Positions 11,359 to 23,589 are shown, counted from the stretch's first letter. The stretch: DNA of 64,000 bases from Phycomyces blakesleeanus NRRL 1555(-) (GCF_001638985.1 NW_017265138.1:62001-126000); one strand, 5' to 3'. Translations and numbers: made by a program. Notes: generated by a model from the letters alone, not told the origin.

Positions 11359-12908
11359 ATAACCTTCCAGACAACCTCCACTTTGGCCTTCCCTATGCCG
11401 ACTTTTCACAGGCCCAGAATCTGCACAATGCCGTCCTCAACAGCCCCCAAATGCAACAACATCCATCATCAATCCACACCTCTCATCTGCAAGACTCACA
11501 TTTCTCTGGTCTGTCGTCACCTTACCAGTCATTCCCCATCCTTCAATCAGCTGCAGCAATGCAACCTCCCCAGCTCCATCAACCAACCGTCGATGTAACA
11601 AAGGATGTCAAGACTAAGCACAGACCCAAGCCACGTCCCCCCGTAGAGACCCTCCCAGAGCCTACTCGAGTCACCCGTCCACCAAACGCCTTTTTGCTGT
11701 TCAATAAGGAGATGCGTAAACAACTCAAGGATCAAAATCCAACAATGAAGGTGGCTGAGATCAGCAAAGAGATTGGTGGCCGTTGGAAATGTCTCAATCA
11801 AGTAGACAAAGATCGCTATGTAGCCGAAGCAGAACGTCTAAAAGACCATCAACGCGCTCTTAACCCAAATGCCATGTATATCAGACGTTCCAAGGCCGAA
11901 TTGGTCAAGGCTGGTCACTACACCAGACCAAAAATGAAGAATAGACAGACAGGATTCGTAGATCAATCAACTGGTATAAACAACGGTAACAACAACACCA
12001 ACACCAACCATAATCACAACCATAACCACAATCACAATCTAATAAACAACAACGCCCCCAACAATAACAATAACACCAATAATAACAATAATAACCATCA
12101 TCATCATAATCCTGGAAATTATCTACCCGAACAATCGTCTGCCGCACCTATGCCGCGATCTACACGATCGCCTCGCAAACGTCAGAGACGCGACAAGAAT
12201 TCGTCGACTCCCAAACATCCCTTGTCTGCCTATATGTGGTACTTGACTGAAGTCCGTCCAGACACTATGCGGGCCTATCCTGGATCCACAGTAGGACAGA
12301 TCAGCAAATTGTGTGCTGATCGTTGGAATACAATGTCAGAGACCGAACAGATGCCTTGGAAGACAAAGGCTCATGCCGATAAAGAGAGATATGCCCGTGA
12401 AATGCAAGTTTACGCCGCTCAGGTTGATCATCCCATGGGAAGAGGCACTCGTCAAAAGTATCGCTCTGCTGCTGCTGCCTCTGCTGCTGCTGCCGCCGCC
12501 GCTGCCGGTAATGGTGGTGGTGGTAATGGTAATGGCGGCAATGTTGGTGTTAACGTTGGTATGGGTATGGGTGTTGGTATGGGCAATCCTTCTGGAAACC
12601 CTCAAAAACAAACAAATGGCATGACTGGTGTGTCGAATGTCATGGGCATGGTCGATAACAACTCTGACATGGCAAATCTTGTGGGACCCAATGGCAATAT
12701 CAGAAACAACAACTCCCTCAATTCGTCGATGAACGGAAACCCGTCAAACATGACAAATGTCACCATGCAGTCTTCTCTCCAATCGACTCTCCAATCGACC
12801 CTACATTCGCGCTACGACACAGGTGCTGTTTTGTGTGGTGGCTTGCCAAGGATGCATCTCAACTCAAATATTCTCGAAGACACTGACCAATATGTAAACA
12901 CGGAATAG
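11359..12908 (+). CDS. Double HMG-box protein, 5' exon(s) not located
   Basis: The frame ending at 12908 stays open upstream of the internal ATG at 11451 to a good acceptor (TTTAG, exon from 11359). It adds AT-AAC-CTT, reading NLPDNLHFGLPYADF, so at least one upstream exon exists. Counted from the ATG at 11451, HMG box 1 is at about residues 74-145 (TRPPNAFLLFNKEMRKQLK, then GGRWKCL). HMG box 2 is at about 253-322 (KHPLSAYMWYLTEVRPDTMR, then DRWNTMSETEQMPW). Between and after them are Asn/His runs, a polyalanine run and Gly/Met-rich repeats. HMG boxes bend DNA, so a nuclear architectural or transcription role is expected. Box 1 resembles fungal MATA_HMG-type boxes. The mucoralean sex-locus proteins, as I recall, carry one box, so this is not simply SexM or SexP. 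The missing first exon may lie in the damaged sequence around the gap. Confidence 0.75.
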
Positions 12909-13916
12909 CCTAGCCAATCTTTGCTTTGCTTTTACTTTGCTTTATTTTTGCTTTGCTTTTACTCTTTTTTTTACACGAATATTCCTTCTCTCAGTTCTCA
13001 GTTCTCTATTATTATTATCACCACCACCATCACAAGCACCATCACAATCACCCCCCCTTTTTCTTCTTCTTCTTTTTACTTTTAAATTTCGATCTATTCA
13101 ATATCATCCTTGCTCATCACAAGAACTAAACAAAAAAAATATATACACACAAACAAACAAAAAAGAAAGAAAGACGTGCCTTCCCTTTTTACAGACTACC
13201 ATATTGCACTCTCATTCAACCACGCACGCACGCATTCATGCACGTACACATACACACTTGCAATCTTACACGCACGCGCGAACGCACGTACAAATACGCA
13301 CGTACAAATACGCACAAACACAGACACTGGCACAAACATAAATACAAATACAAATATAAATATATATACGAATATAAATATAAATATAAATATAAATGCA
13401 ATTACTTGACTCATTCACTCATTCACCCACTCACTCACCCACTCAATCTATCTATCTATCTATCAATCAATCAATCAATCACTCTCACACATGGGCATGG
13501 GCAAATGTCCCAGTCGTAAATTTAGTATTTCAGAGTTAATATGTGTTGGTTTTTTGTTTATTTGTTTATTTCTATCTATATATCATTATCGTTATCGTTA
13601 TCGTTATCATTTAAGTTATAATTATTCACAGAAAACAGCAGCAACATAAAATCAAAGAAATAGATACACTTCTTTACAATGTTTTGGTCTATTTGCTTTT
13701 TTTAGCTTTATTGATCTTTTATGACAATGTTTTAAAAGAAAAAAAGAAAGGAAAATCATTTATATTACAATCACAATACATATACATACATACATACATA
13801 CATACATACATACATACATACACACATACAAGCACGCACGCACGCACACACACATGTACGCATGTACGCATACCCGCATACCCGCATACCCGCATACCCG
13901 CATGCATGCACGCGCA
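12909..13916. repeat. 3' intergenic region rich in microsatellites
   Basis: No gene is seen in the 1 kb between two convergent genes. It contains CA/CG-rich ACGC repeats (about 13220-13310), AAATAT-type repeats (about 13340-13400), CTAT and CAAT runs (about 13445-13480), TTATCG repeats (13588-13612), a long CATA run (about 13783-13825), and ACCCGCAT-type repeats (13870-13902). Open frames across it simply translate the repeats. Confidence 0.75.
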
Positions 13917-15654
13917 TTAGAAGACTAGTAGACAAAATATATAAAATACAATAGCTACACTTCCTACATTACACACATCCCTTGCAAAATATCCCAGTGC
14001 GTTTTTGATTGAAGAATTTCTCGAGTACATCATCAATCTTTCGTCAGCCATCTCGAGGGTCTTGAAACCCGAGGATGTTTTTTGGCGGTGTCGAATCCAT
14101 CTCCAACCATGCACGATGGCCAACACCCCAATTGACAACCCGGCAAGACAACCATAACCAATGAATAGTGATATCTGGTCTGGAAGCCAACACAGCTTGA
14201 CTCCTATTCCCGACGACAGATCCAACAGCATCACGCCTGGAGAAATCACACCCTGGGCCATATTAAATGTTGGCACACTCATCTCCACAACCTCTAATAT
14301 ATCATAATTACTAGCAGCAGCACGGGTACCACTATTCCTGCTAGCACCGGAATTGATACCGTTATTCTTTTCACCATCGCCTTCACCATCGCCACCATTA
14401 TTGCTAGTATTCTCATTATAGTTATCATTGACATTATCAGCATTATAGCCATAACCGGCGCCGTATTTGTAAGTGTGTGTTACTTCGCAGTAATCATGGT
14501 CATCTCCTGAAAATACGGCGATTGGCTGTACGCGTTCCAAGATCTGGCGCGATAGTTCCTCGGTGAGCAGATTCTGATATTGGTATCCGCGGCCTTGGCG
14601 GATCGTGCCTGGATTCTGTCGCCCGCGATAAGGCCCACACCACTCCGTGTCGGGTCGGTAAAGCGGCACATGAGACATCAATATCCGAGGAGATGGTGGT
14701 AGCGGGCCGTACAAGACATCAAGAGCCTTTTGTCGAACGGCCGGGTCGCTCGAACTCAAGGATACTGTGTCGAGCACGACGATGGAGTAAGGTGTATTGG
14801 TCGTCAAGCCGTATGATGGTGGTCCAAAGACAGATTCGAATCGCTCTTGAAGAAAAGTTGTTACACCATTTCCAAATCCAATATCATGGTTGCCTGCCAT
14901 GAATTGCATCTTTGCTGAAGTCTTAAATAGTCGCATAAACCGCTCAGTCTGCTTGTACCATCTAGAAAAATAAATAAATCCAATTCCCACAAACACACAC
15001 ACATACATATATATACAATGTAATATAATATAATTTTTTTACAACTCAAAATTAGTTTGTACTCTGTTTTGTCCGTGCACATACATATATACACGTGTGT
15101 GTGGTTACCCTTCATCGTCCCATTCTCGTCCGCCATCCATCAGATCACCCATAAAAAAGACTGTCTGTGGCTGAAGAATGTTTGTGAGAAGTTTGTAATT
15201 ACGGCGCATGTAACGGTCGCTGTAATATTCGGTTAAGGTTTGCAGAATTCCAGTTCGTTTGTAAGAGAATGCGTCAGTTATTTGAGGATCGCCAATCAAA
15301 AGGAATGTCTCGGAGGCCACCTAAGAGCAAACAACCAACCCACCAAATAATATATAAAGAAGTTGAAAAAAAAAAGTTAGATGACTAACCAAAGAAAAAA
15401 GGGTAAAGTCAAATGGGGGATCGTAACCAGCAATTACTTGCCTTTTCTGGGGTATTGATGACATTAAGGTTGCTCATTGTATGATTGAAGGATTGATTAA
15501 TAGTACGTGGCCACGATGAACATTTCTGAGCGGCAAAGTAAAATACAAAATACTCGCTTATTAGAAAAGTAATGACCCAGACAAATCGTAATCCATTGAC
15601 CACTGTACGAGTCTTTCGTAGCGTAGTAAAAGTCTGTCGGAAATGATTCAACAT
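13917..15654 (-). CDS. Cdc1/Ted1/PGAP5-type membrane metallophosphoesterase
   Basis: Three exons, 15442-15654, 15109-15320 and 13917-14961, give 489 residues. The family metal-binding motifs appear in order: GDPQI (about 80), GDLMDGG (about 129), GNHD (about 165), SHVPLYR (about 235) and SGDDHDYC (about 288). A hydrophobic helix lies near residues 20-42 and two more near the C-terminus (about 405-425 and 470-488), as expected for an ER/Golgi membrane enzyme. The family (yeast Cdc1/Ted1, human MPPE1/PGAP5) removes ethanolamine phosphate from GPI anchors and so controls export of GPI proteins. A low-complexity N/G/E insert lies between the last motif and the C-terminal helices. The first intron must use a GC donor (AG|GCAAGT, 15321-15441) to keep frame. 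The second intron is 14962-15108. Confidence 0.88.
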
Positions 15655-17690
15655 CGAAGGGATAAAGGAGAGGAGAAAAGTTGATGTTTTTCTTCTTTTT
15701 TTTACAAAAAAAAAATCTAAAGGGAAAGGATGTAATATGAATGAGAAGGAGAGAAAGGGAAGGGGTAGGAAGGAGAGGAGGGAAGTGAGGCGGGTTTTTT
15801 TTTGTTTCGTTTTGTCTCTTTTCTTATTTTTCTTTTCTATGCAATGTTGTCTAAAATTAATGTAATGGATTTTGAATAAATGTATTATTTATTTATTTAT
15901 TTTTGACGGCCCTAAAATTGATTTATTTAAATGGCTTGCTGGCACACAAATATGCACATGTATATTATATATATATGTGTGTGTTTGTTGTATTTTACAA
16001 AGAAGTATATCCATTCAATATAATATCACAATTCTTGCACAATCACTTGAACGATTTAATGATTTGAGGAAGAAGTATATAATCTATTTCTGGGTGTGTA
16101 ACTGTAGACGACCTTTATTAATCTTTGGTTTGAAATTTCTGTCTTTTATCCAAAATAACAACTTTCAAATATATATAAAGTATAGCCACAAATTAATTAT
16201 GTGTTATTTATTTCTTGGCATCAATAAATGATTTGATTGGCCTTATTGACCATTTATCACTTTATTCTATTTTGTTTTATTCTGGCTGTACATTATCTAT
16301 TGGATTAGTTATCGTATCTCTAATCATGACTTTTAATTTTGGTGCAAGTGTATGCACCTCCCCATCTCCCAAAACTATCACAAAACTTTTGGTCTGTGGT
16401 GACACTATAACGTGGATCAAGAATACAGCTTTTTAAGATAACAGCGGAATTTCGTCTTGTTTTTTTTAAAAATATATATAATATTTACTATTCCTAAAAG
16501 CTTGAGATCACTCTTGCCATACCACTTTAATAGTATGTGTAATTATTGAAGCTCATTTAAATAATACCACCAAAGCCAAACACCGTAGAGTCTATGTCAG
16601 TCCCCCTACTAGTAAAAAAAAATAAGCCGAATACTAAAATCAGTAAGAATTGCAGGAACAGCAAAGCCGTAAATCTCGAGGTTACACGTACATATATGAA
16701 TCTTAAAGTAGTACAATCAGAGTCTATTGAAGTTTATCTTTGTGGTCTTGTGGTTTACCCAGCCTCCTATATATAAAAACATTTCGGATAGTTAAGAAAG
16801 ACATTTCAGATATATATTTTCTTTTAAAAAAATAACCAATATCCTATTATAGTACAATTTACTGCATATAGTTAATAAATAACCCTATGTCTAGAGGGAG
16901 AATGGGTGGGTAATTTTTTTTTCTTTTTATACCTTTGGAAATAAAAGCCAAAGTTTCGCCTCAGGTCAACAGATGTCTGTTGATTACAATTTGCACGTGT
17001 ATATTGACTGGCTCACAGTAATCCGATTTAATTTCAAAAGGTCACCATAAACTTTGACTCAAGTAACCTTTAATATTTAGAGATGAAATCTTATTTTAGG
17101 ATGTCACTTACTATAGGAAAACCTCCTAAATATTGGTACTTTATCGAAAAACTTTACATTATATGTCACCAAGCCAAAAGAAAAACAAGAACAACATTAG
17201 CCAAGCAAATAAGAGGCTGAGCATTGCCGTTCTTGCAATTGAAATCTATATATATGACATGCAAACAGTATGTGCGACACAAGTCTACAACTAAAATATA
17301 ACCTAGAAACCAGCAATCAATGCTTAATTCTATTGACTACACATGACACATTACATTTCCTACACAGCAAACCTGCGGGGACGACGTTTCTATCTAACCG
17401 AAATTATTAATTGTGGCTACATTTCCGGGGTCTGGTGTCTTTCTCTAATCTTTCAGGGCAAAATTGCTTGTCCTAAAATGCATACAATATATTTAACTAA
17501 TAACCTTTCATCTAGACCTACTTGGCCATAAAAAATACCCCCATACTAATAAAAAAGTATGCAGAAAATTATAAGTAGTTTCTGTCATTAAATTGTGATA
17601 CAATCTTGTTGTATACTTTGCTATTTATTGACCTTCTTACGCGTACGAAGTATTTCTCCTTCCTCTGCCTATTGTATCTATATTACCAGA
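15655..17690. other. AT-rich intergenic region, no convincing gene
   Basis: Two kilobases with scattered short open frames on both strands and no domain I can recognise. The 5' flank of the phosphoesterase gene has a GA-rich tract at 15725-15790. Further on there are TA repeats (15964-15976) and plain AT-rich DNA. Confidence 0.5.
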
Positions 17691-17714
17691 AAATGACCCA
17701 AGGTTTGTCTTTGA

Positions 17715-18826
17715 AAAAATCCAGATGCAAAGATACTCACCCTTTTCTCCAGTGGTGTAGAGTCATGTCATGCTGTCCCAGGCAAGGATAGTAGTAGAAT
17801 TGGAGCAACCGGTGAGTAATTCCCACCCCACCATTTTCTTTTTATTTTTTATTTTTTTAAAGCACAAAATATAATCTTAATACGAATATTATGTATCCTT
17901 AGGGACCAAATAGATTTACTCTATGTCGGGAAGAAAGCCACAGTTTGTGGTTCGGTAGAATCAAAATGCTGTCTCTCACCAGAAAATGTCGTTCTCTCAT
18001 GCTTAACGCCCATCGACCATTCTTTTATATTTCAACAATCAGGGGATGCGGAGAAAGAAGTTAAAACGATAGTAACAGCTTTCTCAAAAATATCAAATAA
18101 CCACAGAAATCTAGCCACCAAGACATTTGTTGACAATGAAAAAATCTATTGTTATGTCCAGAAAAAGCAGCTCTTATCAACATACGCACACAAACTAGAG
18201 CTACTAAAAAAGAGTGTAGAAAATAAATGCCCCGTGGATAATGTAGCTGCTAAGGATATTTGAAGAGGAATTTCTTGTGCTAAAAAGAGATTGGCAGAAC
18301 AACCAGAAAACAGAGGGCAGGTTCATAAAATGGTTTTGAAGTTCACATTTATCAACTTATACAAGCCCAAGCACGTCTTAATCACGACCAACATGGTCGC
18401 TGTCACGCTCACATTGTAACTCTAGTGTGCCATTTTCCCCTTTCATGTCAAGTCTCATAAGCCCAAGCAAAGGCACACCTATCAGTATTGATGAAATTAA
18501 AGGAACTACCGAAGAAGAGGTCAAGACATTACATGTTCTCTTTGCCTGAGGAACTGTTCTTGAACCTGTTCTGTTCAAGATAAGGAGGTATTTTGTACAA
18601 ATAAACATTTTCAAAAATGTCTTTAACAATAATACTATCTCTGTAAATAGTACTGGATTATCGTTCATTATTACCTTTGTGGATACAAATAAAGATTCAT
18701 AGAAAACGGTATTAATCCAAAGATGGGACACACTATATGAACACTTTAAATATGTTTTTAAGACTCGTAAATATCATCTTCCCTTGGATTTGAAGATTAC
18801 ATGGGATTTGTTATCTGTGGTAAGGT
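17715..18826 (+). pseudogene. Decayed protein-coding gene, family not recognised
   Basis: The plus strand has protein-like reading frames broken by stops and shifts. From about 17715 a frame reads AKILTLFSSGVESCHAVPGK up to a good donor (GTGAGT, 17813). After the acceptor at 17901 comes DQIDLLYVGKKATVCGSVES, open for about 115 codons to a TGA near 18261. The same frame then continues with RGISCAKKRLAEQPENRGQV and, after more breaks, SKGTPISIDEIKGTTEEEVK and KTVLIQRWDTLYEHFKYVFK, ending near a GTAAGG at about 18824. Splicing the obvious intron leaves the frame off by one, another sign of decay. I do not recognise the protein; it could be an old host gene or the coding part of a mobile element. 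The minus-strand open frame 18378-18731 is a shadow. Confidence 0.45.
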
Positions 18827-18997
18827 TTTGGTTTTATTTTTTGACATTGAGTATATTGCCGAATTAAACTTTAATTTGATATTTTTGTGTAAAGAATAAT
18901 TTCACTGTAAAAGTGAAGGAATATCTTAAAAAGACGATTGTATATAATAAAGAAGAAAGGGTTCAAGAGTATTAAAAATAAAATAAAAATTCAAAAG

Positions 18998-19294
18998 GGG
19001 GAGTTCCCGCACATGATGGCAGGTGCCAAGTAAATCCTCTCCGATGTGCCATCTTACAGCTGATCTGATGCTCTGAGTTTTCCCTGTTGTATTGCTACCC
19101 TCGGGCAATACCCCAGTACTTAGCAACCTCCGCATTTCAGCCTACGCCGAAACACGAATGCTGACATCAATCTCTGTAAGACACTATCTTCGACAAGGCA
19201 ACCCAGCCACTGTTAATTCCACCAATGAGCGAATTCATCCCTTTATTGACCGCCGTTGGCTTACAGATAGACGAGCTATCCGGTCAATTTAATA
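18998..19294. other. GC-raised island with coding-like frames, unidentified
   Basis: About 300 bases stand out from the AT-rich surroundings. On the plus strand a 66-codon frame (from 19092) ends ERIHPFIDRRWLTDRRAIRS then TAA. On the minus strand a frame starting near 19135 reads MRRLLSTGVLPEGSNTTGKT. Either could be a fragment of a gene or mobile element. I cannot say which strand is real. Confidence 0.3.
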
Positions 19295-19744
19295 AATGTC
19301 GACTTTTTGTTTATATCTACTTGTTTTTCACGTTTTTTTTAACTTGTGGGTTTTAAAGTTTTTTTTTGTTTTCTTTACTTTTCTGTTTGCTTGCTTATTT
19401 TAATTTAATTTATTATTATTATTTTTTAAAAATATTGTTCCTATTATTGCTAATTTATTTGAGTCAAGATTTTTAATTGTTATTTTAATCATTTTCTATT
19501 CTGCTTTAATATCAAATCATTTTACTTTATAAGAGTAAAACATATAAGTAAACCCACAAATTGGGTTTTTCTTTTTTTGTAAGCGTGAGTATTTCTTAAA
19601 TATATTCCTATTGAAACCCCGGTCTACCCTATACATGTTTGAGGTATATTTATTGAAATTACTTGTATACATATCATTCAGAAGGATTTTTTTATTATAT
19701 ACAGTTATATAGTCAGAGTAAAGGCAGTTTGTGAACTTAAAGTC

Positions 19745-20276
19745 TGTTGTAAATGAGTATTGACTACTGCTGTAATTGAGAATAAGTCTGAAGGAAATAA
19801 TATAAGGCCTCAGCTATTCCAGTCAAAGGTGTCTACCGATTACTTTATTATTTAACACACAGGTTTAGCATGCGTGATAGTGATTATATTTCATATGATG
19901 ATATCACCATAATATGGGATACATCAGTGGATTATTATAAGCATAATTATAACTCATAAACACATTTACTTTCGATGTTAATACTTCATTGGGACTACAC
20001 ACATTTATATAATTAATCATACATTAATTATCCCAAGATCACGTTGCTCTGATTAAGGCTCAGATAGGATCGATTACCTGACCCCAGTCATATAATTTTC
20101 CCAATCCAAAACAATATAAATAGCAGTAGTAGTTCAGTGTAGGAACCGGGTCAAACTTTGATACAAAATCTTTCTCAATAAACAAAACCTACACAAGTTC
20201 TCACGAATCTTCGTTCCTAATTTCAAATCTTCAATTCTTCCTCTTAAAAACTTCTTCAACTTCAACCACCACAACA
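19745..20276 (+). mobile_element. Solo LTR, family 1, copy a (532 bp)
   Basis: Starts TGTTG and ends CAACA, and is flanked on both sides by the same five bases, AAGTC. Inside are a TATA-like box (ATATAAATAG, near 20113) and an AATAAA signal (near 20178), placed as in the U3 and R/U5 parts of an LTR. No internal retrotransposon region is attached, so this is a solo LTR left by recombination. It is the best preserved copy of its family here. Confidence 0.88.
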
Positions 20277-20537
20277 AAGTCGATTCAAAAGTAATAAAAC
20301 ATGTCTTATAGCAGTACTCTTTGAATTTCATTTTATATTTTATTAGTATATAATATAAAGTATAAAATTGACTATCATTAAAACACTTTAAAAAATAAGG
20401 AAATTGTTATCAAGTATATATCTTATACAAAATAAGGCTAGCACAGCTTGCATCTACTGTGATAAGTAAACCAGAAAATAAAGTATTATTAACTCTTTTA
20501 TTATAATAACACATTCAATATACTTCAAAAATATACA

Positions 20538-20915
20538 TGTTATATTTTTTAAAAAAGAAAGAAAAACAAAGTGCAGACGAGAAGTATGGTGAGACTTTGT
20601 TTATTGATGAAAAGAGAGATGATCTTCTATTGTTATTTGCTATGTGAGTTTATATAGAGATTGCATATGTATTTGAGGCAATGATATGAGTATATCATGT
20701 GATATCTGTTTTCTTATATCATAGATGATATATTGTTAAGTTATTACCCATGCTCTTGTTTGAGTGATTAGTGATGTTGACTAAGTCGTGTGACCTTGTT
20801 GGCAGTATGTTCTTCAATGATAGTGTGAAAAATAGATACTGGTCGCTTCTTTAATATATCTTTATCTTATTGTCTGTGCACTCTATTTGAATCTATAATT
20901 ATGTTGGATACAACA
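20538..20915 (-). mobile_element. Solo LTR, family 2-like, inverted (378 bp)
   Basis: Runs from TGTTATA to CAACA and is flanked by a perfect five-base target duplication, ATACA. The ends match the reverse complement of the LTR at 21129-21531 (for example GTGCAGAC and GGTGAGACTTTGTTTATT, and the GTTGGATACAACA end). The middle has diverged strongly, so it may be a subfamily. Confidence 0.8.
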
Positions 20916-21128
20916 ATACATATATTATTTTGCAGACTCTATCTTTATTTTTTGCTTTAAACTAAACACACTTGGACATTTGACATTTATTATAATAAAT
21001 ATAATGATATTGGTTATGAAAATGTTATGTAATGTAAACTTATATATTTTTTATTTCTTATATATTTCTTATAATAATATATAATCTATAATCTATATAA
21101 CCGTTAAAGCTTTGAACAATATTATCAA

Positions 21129-21531
21129 TGTTGTATCCAACATAATCGTAGATTTAAATTAAAAGTACAGACACTCAATAAATACATACATTGAGTTACC
21201 AACAACTAGTAACGATACTAAAAGATATACCTTCCCTTATACAAGGAAATTACGTAAAGAACATACTAAGACAAATACTAAGACTCTAGTCAATAACACT
21301 AAAAACATAAGAACTAAATCATAGAAGATAATGGTAGAGAAACAGATATTACATGATATCATCATATCATCACCAAGCTAAATACAATGTCTATATAAAC
21401 GCACAATACTAATAGCAATAGAACAGCATCTCTTTTCTGATTCTTTCACTTCTTCTAATAAAACAAAGTCTCACCGTACTCTTGTCTGCACTTGTTTTAT
21501 TTTATATCTTATTTTTACCTCATACATAACA
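21129..21531 (+). mobile_element. Solo LTR, family 2, copy a (403 bp)
   Basis: Starts TGTTGTATCC and ends CATAACA. A perfect five-base duplication, ATCAA, flanks it. It has a TATA-like CTATATAAAC near 21392 and AATAAAAC near 21458. The same 403-bp length is found at 23867-24269. Confidence 0.88.
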
Positions 21532-21624
21532 ATCAATACTGTTTTAGAAAATATATATAATAAATTGAGACAATAAATGTTAATTTCAAGATTAATATAT
21601 GCTTTCATATAAAGTTGAAATCGA

Positions 21625-21655
<31 letters not shown>

Positions 21656-21785
21656 TCTATGATATTTATACTTTATACTTTCTAATTTATTTAAAATAAT
21701 AAAAATTAAACCAAAATATAATACAGATAAGTAAAGTATATAAATAAATAAAAGAATTATTAAATTAATAAGTAATATAGCATAT

Positions 21786-22310
21786 TGCTGTAAATGAGTA
21801 TTGACTACTGATGTTATTGAGAGTAAGTCTAAAGGAAATAATATAAGGTCTCACCTATTCCAGTCAAAGGTGTCTATCAATTACTTTGTTATTTAACACA
21901 CAGATTTATCATGCACAATAGTGATTATATTTTATATGATAATATCACTGTAATATGAAATATATCAATGAATTATTGTACGCATAATTATAACTCATAA
22001 ACACATTTACTTTCTTTATTAATATTTCATTGAGACTACACATATTTATATAATTAATTAATACATTAATTATTATAATATTACGTTGCTCTGATTAAGG
22101 TTCAGATATGATTGATTATCTGATCTCAGTTATATAATTTTCTTAATTCAAAATAATATAAATAGCAGTAGTAGTTCAGTGTAAAAACCTTGTTAAATTT
22201 TGATATAAAATCTTTTCTCAATAAACAAACTCTATATAAGTTCTTACAAATCTTTGTTTCTCACCTCAAATCTTTAATTCTTCTTCTTAAAAACTTCAAC
22301 TATCACAATA
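21786..22310 (+). mobile_element. Solo LTR, family 1, copy b, strongly mutated (525 bp)
   Basis: Aligns along its full length with 19745-20276 but is much richer in A and T. Nearly all differences I read are C to T or G to A. The start is TGCTG and the end CAATA, and no target duplication can be recognised (CATAT on the left, CTACT on the right), so the ends have decayed or the flanks were rearranged. Confidence 0.8.
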
Positions 22311-22319
22311 CTACTAAAT

Positions 22320-22617
22320 TAGTTTCATATAGTTTTGATACAGTTTACTCAGCAATATGATATAATTTATTATATTTATATATAGAAAGTAGAAAATATT
22401 GGGACAACAAGTACTTTGAGACTCTTTTTTATTAATAAAAAATGTTCAGTCAAATCTAATTATCTTAATAAAAGTTATTTTATCTATAGTGTTTATATTT
22501 ACTGAGATATATCCAGTCATCTTAGATATAAGTTATTGTAATAATTTTGCAATAATAGTTTAAGTGCTTTTTGAAGAGAATCTAATGATGAATCTGATAT
22601 ATTGCTATTATGTTTTA
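22320..22617. repeat. Probable LTR fragment between family-1 copies
   Basis: The part at about 22384-22445 (TTTGAGACTC followed by an inverted AATAAA) resembles the tails of the inverted LTRs near 20580 and 23210. No clean ends are visible. The remainder is AT-rich and featureless. Confidence 0.3.
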
Positions 22618-23150
22618 TGTTGTGGTGGTTGAAGTTGAAGAAGTTTTTAAGAGGAAGAATTGAAGAATTGAGATTAGGAATGAAGATTCGTGAGAACTTG
22701 TATAGATTTTGTTTATTGAGAAAAGATTTTGTATCAAAGTTTGACCAGGTCCCTACACTGAACTACTACTACTATTTATATTATTTTGGATTGGAAAAAT
22801 TATATGACTGGGGTCAGGTAATCGATCCTATCTGAGCCTTAATTAGAGCAACGTGATCTTGGGATAATTAATGTATGATTAATTATATAAATGTGTGTAG
22901 TCCCAATAAAGTATTAACATTGAAAGTAAATGTGTTTATGAGTTATAATTATGCTTATAATAATCCACTGATGTATCACATATTATGGTGATATCATCAT
23001 ATAAAATATAATCACTATTATGCATGCTAAACCTGTGTGTTAAATAATAAAGTAATTGGTAGACACCTTTGACTGGAATAGCTGAGGCCTTATATTATTT
23101 CCTTCAGACTTATTCTCAATTACAGCAGTAGTCAATACTCATTTACAACA
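22618..23150 (-). mobile_element. Solo LTR, family 1, copy c, inverted (533 bp)
   Basis: Reverse complement of the 19745-20276 family, almost full length and close to copy a. It runs from TGTTGTGG to TACAACA. The flanking five bases are TTTTA and TTTCA, a target duplication with one C/T difference. The apparent 77-codon open frame 22602-22835 lies across its end and is not a gene. Confidence 0.87.
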
Positions 23151-23167
23151 TTTCAGATAAGACTTCA

Positions 23168-23589
23168 TATGAAGTTTTATAGAATAAAATCAACAGTAAA
23201 AAAGATTGAGACGTATATAAGAATATTTTGAGACTGTATATAGGTTGTCTTTATTAAAGAATACAAAGTTGTCCTTTTTATATCAAAACACGATCTGCTT
23301 TGTCAGTCACATCTTAATTTCTTAAGTCTGGGTTCATTTAGATATTAGAGAGCTGGTACTACTATGTTTATAATTTAATCTAATTGCAGTGTCCTCATAT
23401 TAACTCAGTGCTTACTGAGCTGTCATAATTACAGTACTTACTGTAATTAATTATTAGTCTTATTGATTTACCATAAGTAAAATAAATAAATTATTCATTT
23501 GTTCTTGTAATGATAGCTGTTTTACTATAATCATAGGAATATGTTCTTAGATGTAATAAATCCAACAACCAAGTGTCTGGATCACCACA
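23168..23589 (-). mobile_element. Probable solo LTR, family 3, inverted (about 422 bp)
   Basis: The right end, GGATCACCACA, is an LTR start in reverse complement (TGTGGTGATCC). CTTCA occurs on both sides (23163-23167 and 23590-23594). The left end begins TATG where TG is expected, which a single G to A change would explain. An inverted AATAAA lies near 23250. Less certain than families 1 and 2. Confidence 0.6.

Noticed and set aside
11451..12908. HMG gene as the mating-type (sex) locus gene
   Set aside because: Two HMG boxes are present and the flanking genes are not the transporter and RNA helicase I expect at the mucoralean sex locus.
13110..13920. Several overlapping open frames in the microsatellite region
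   Set aside because: They translate CA, CATA and AAATAT repeats and have no non-repeat content.
22602..22835. 77-codon open frame inside repeat DNA
   Set aside because: It starts outside and runs through the end of an inverted solo LTR; the matching parts of other copies are not open.
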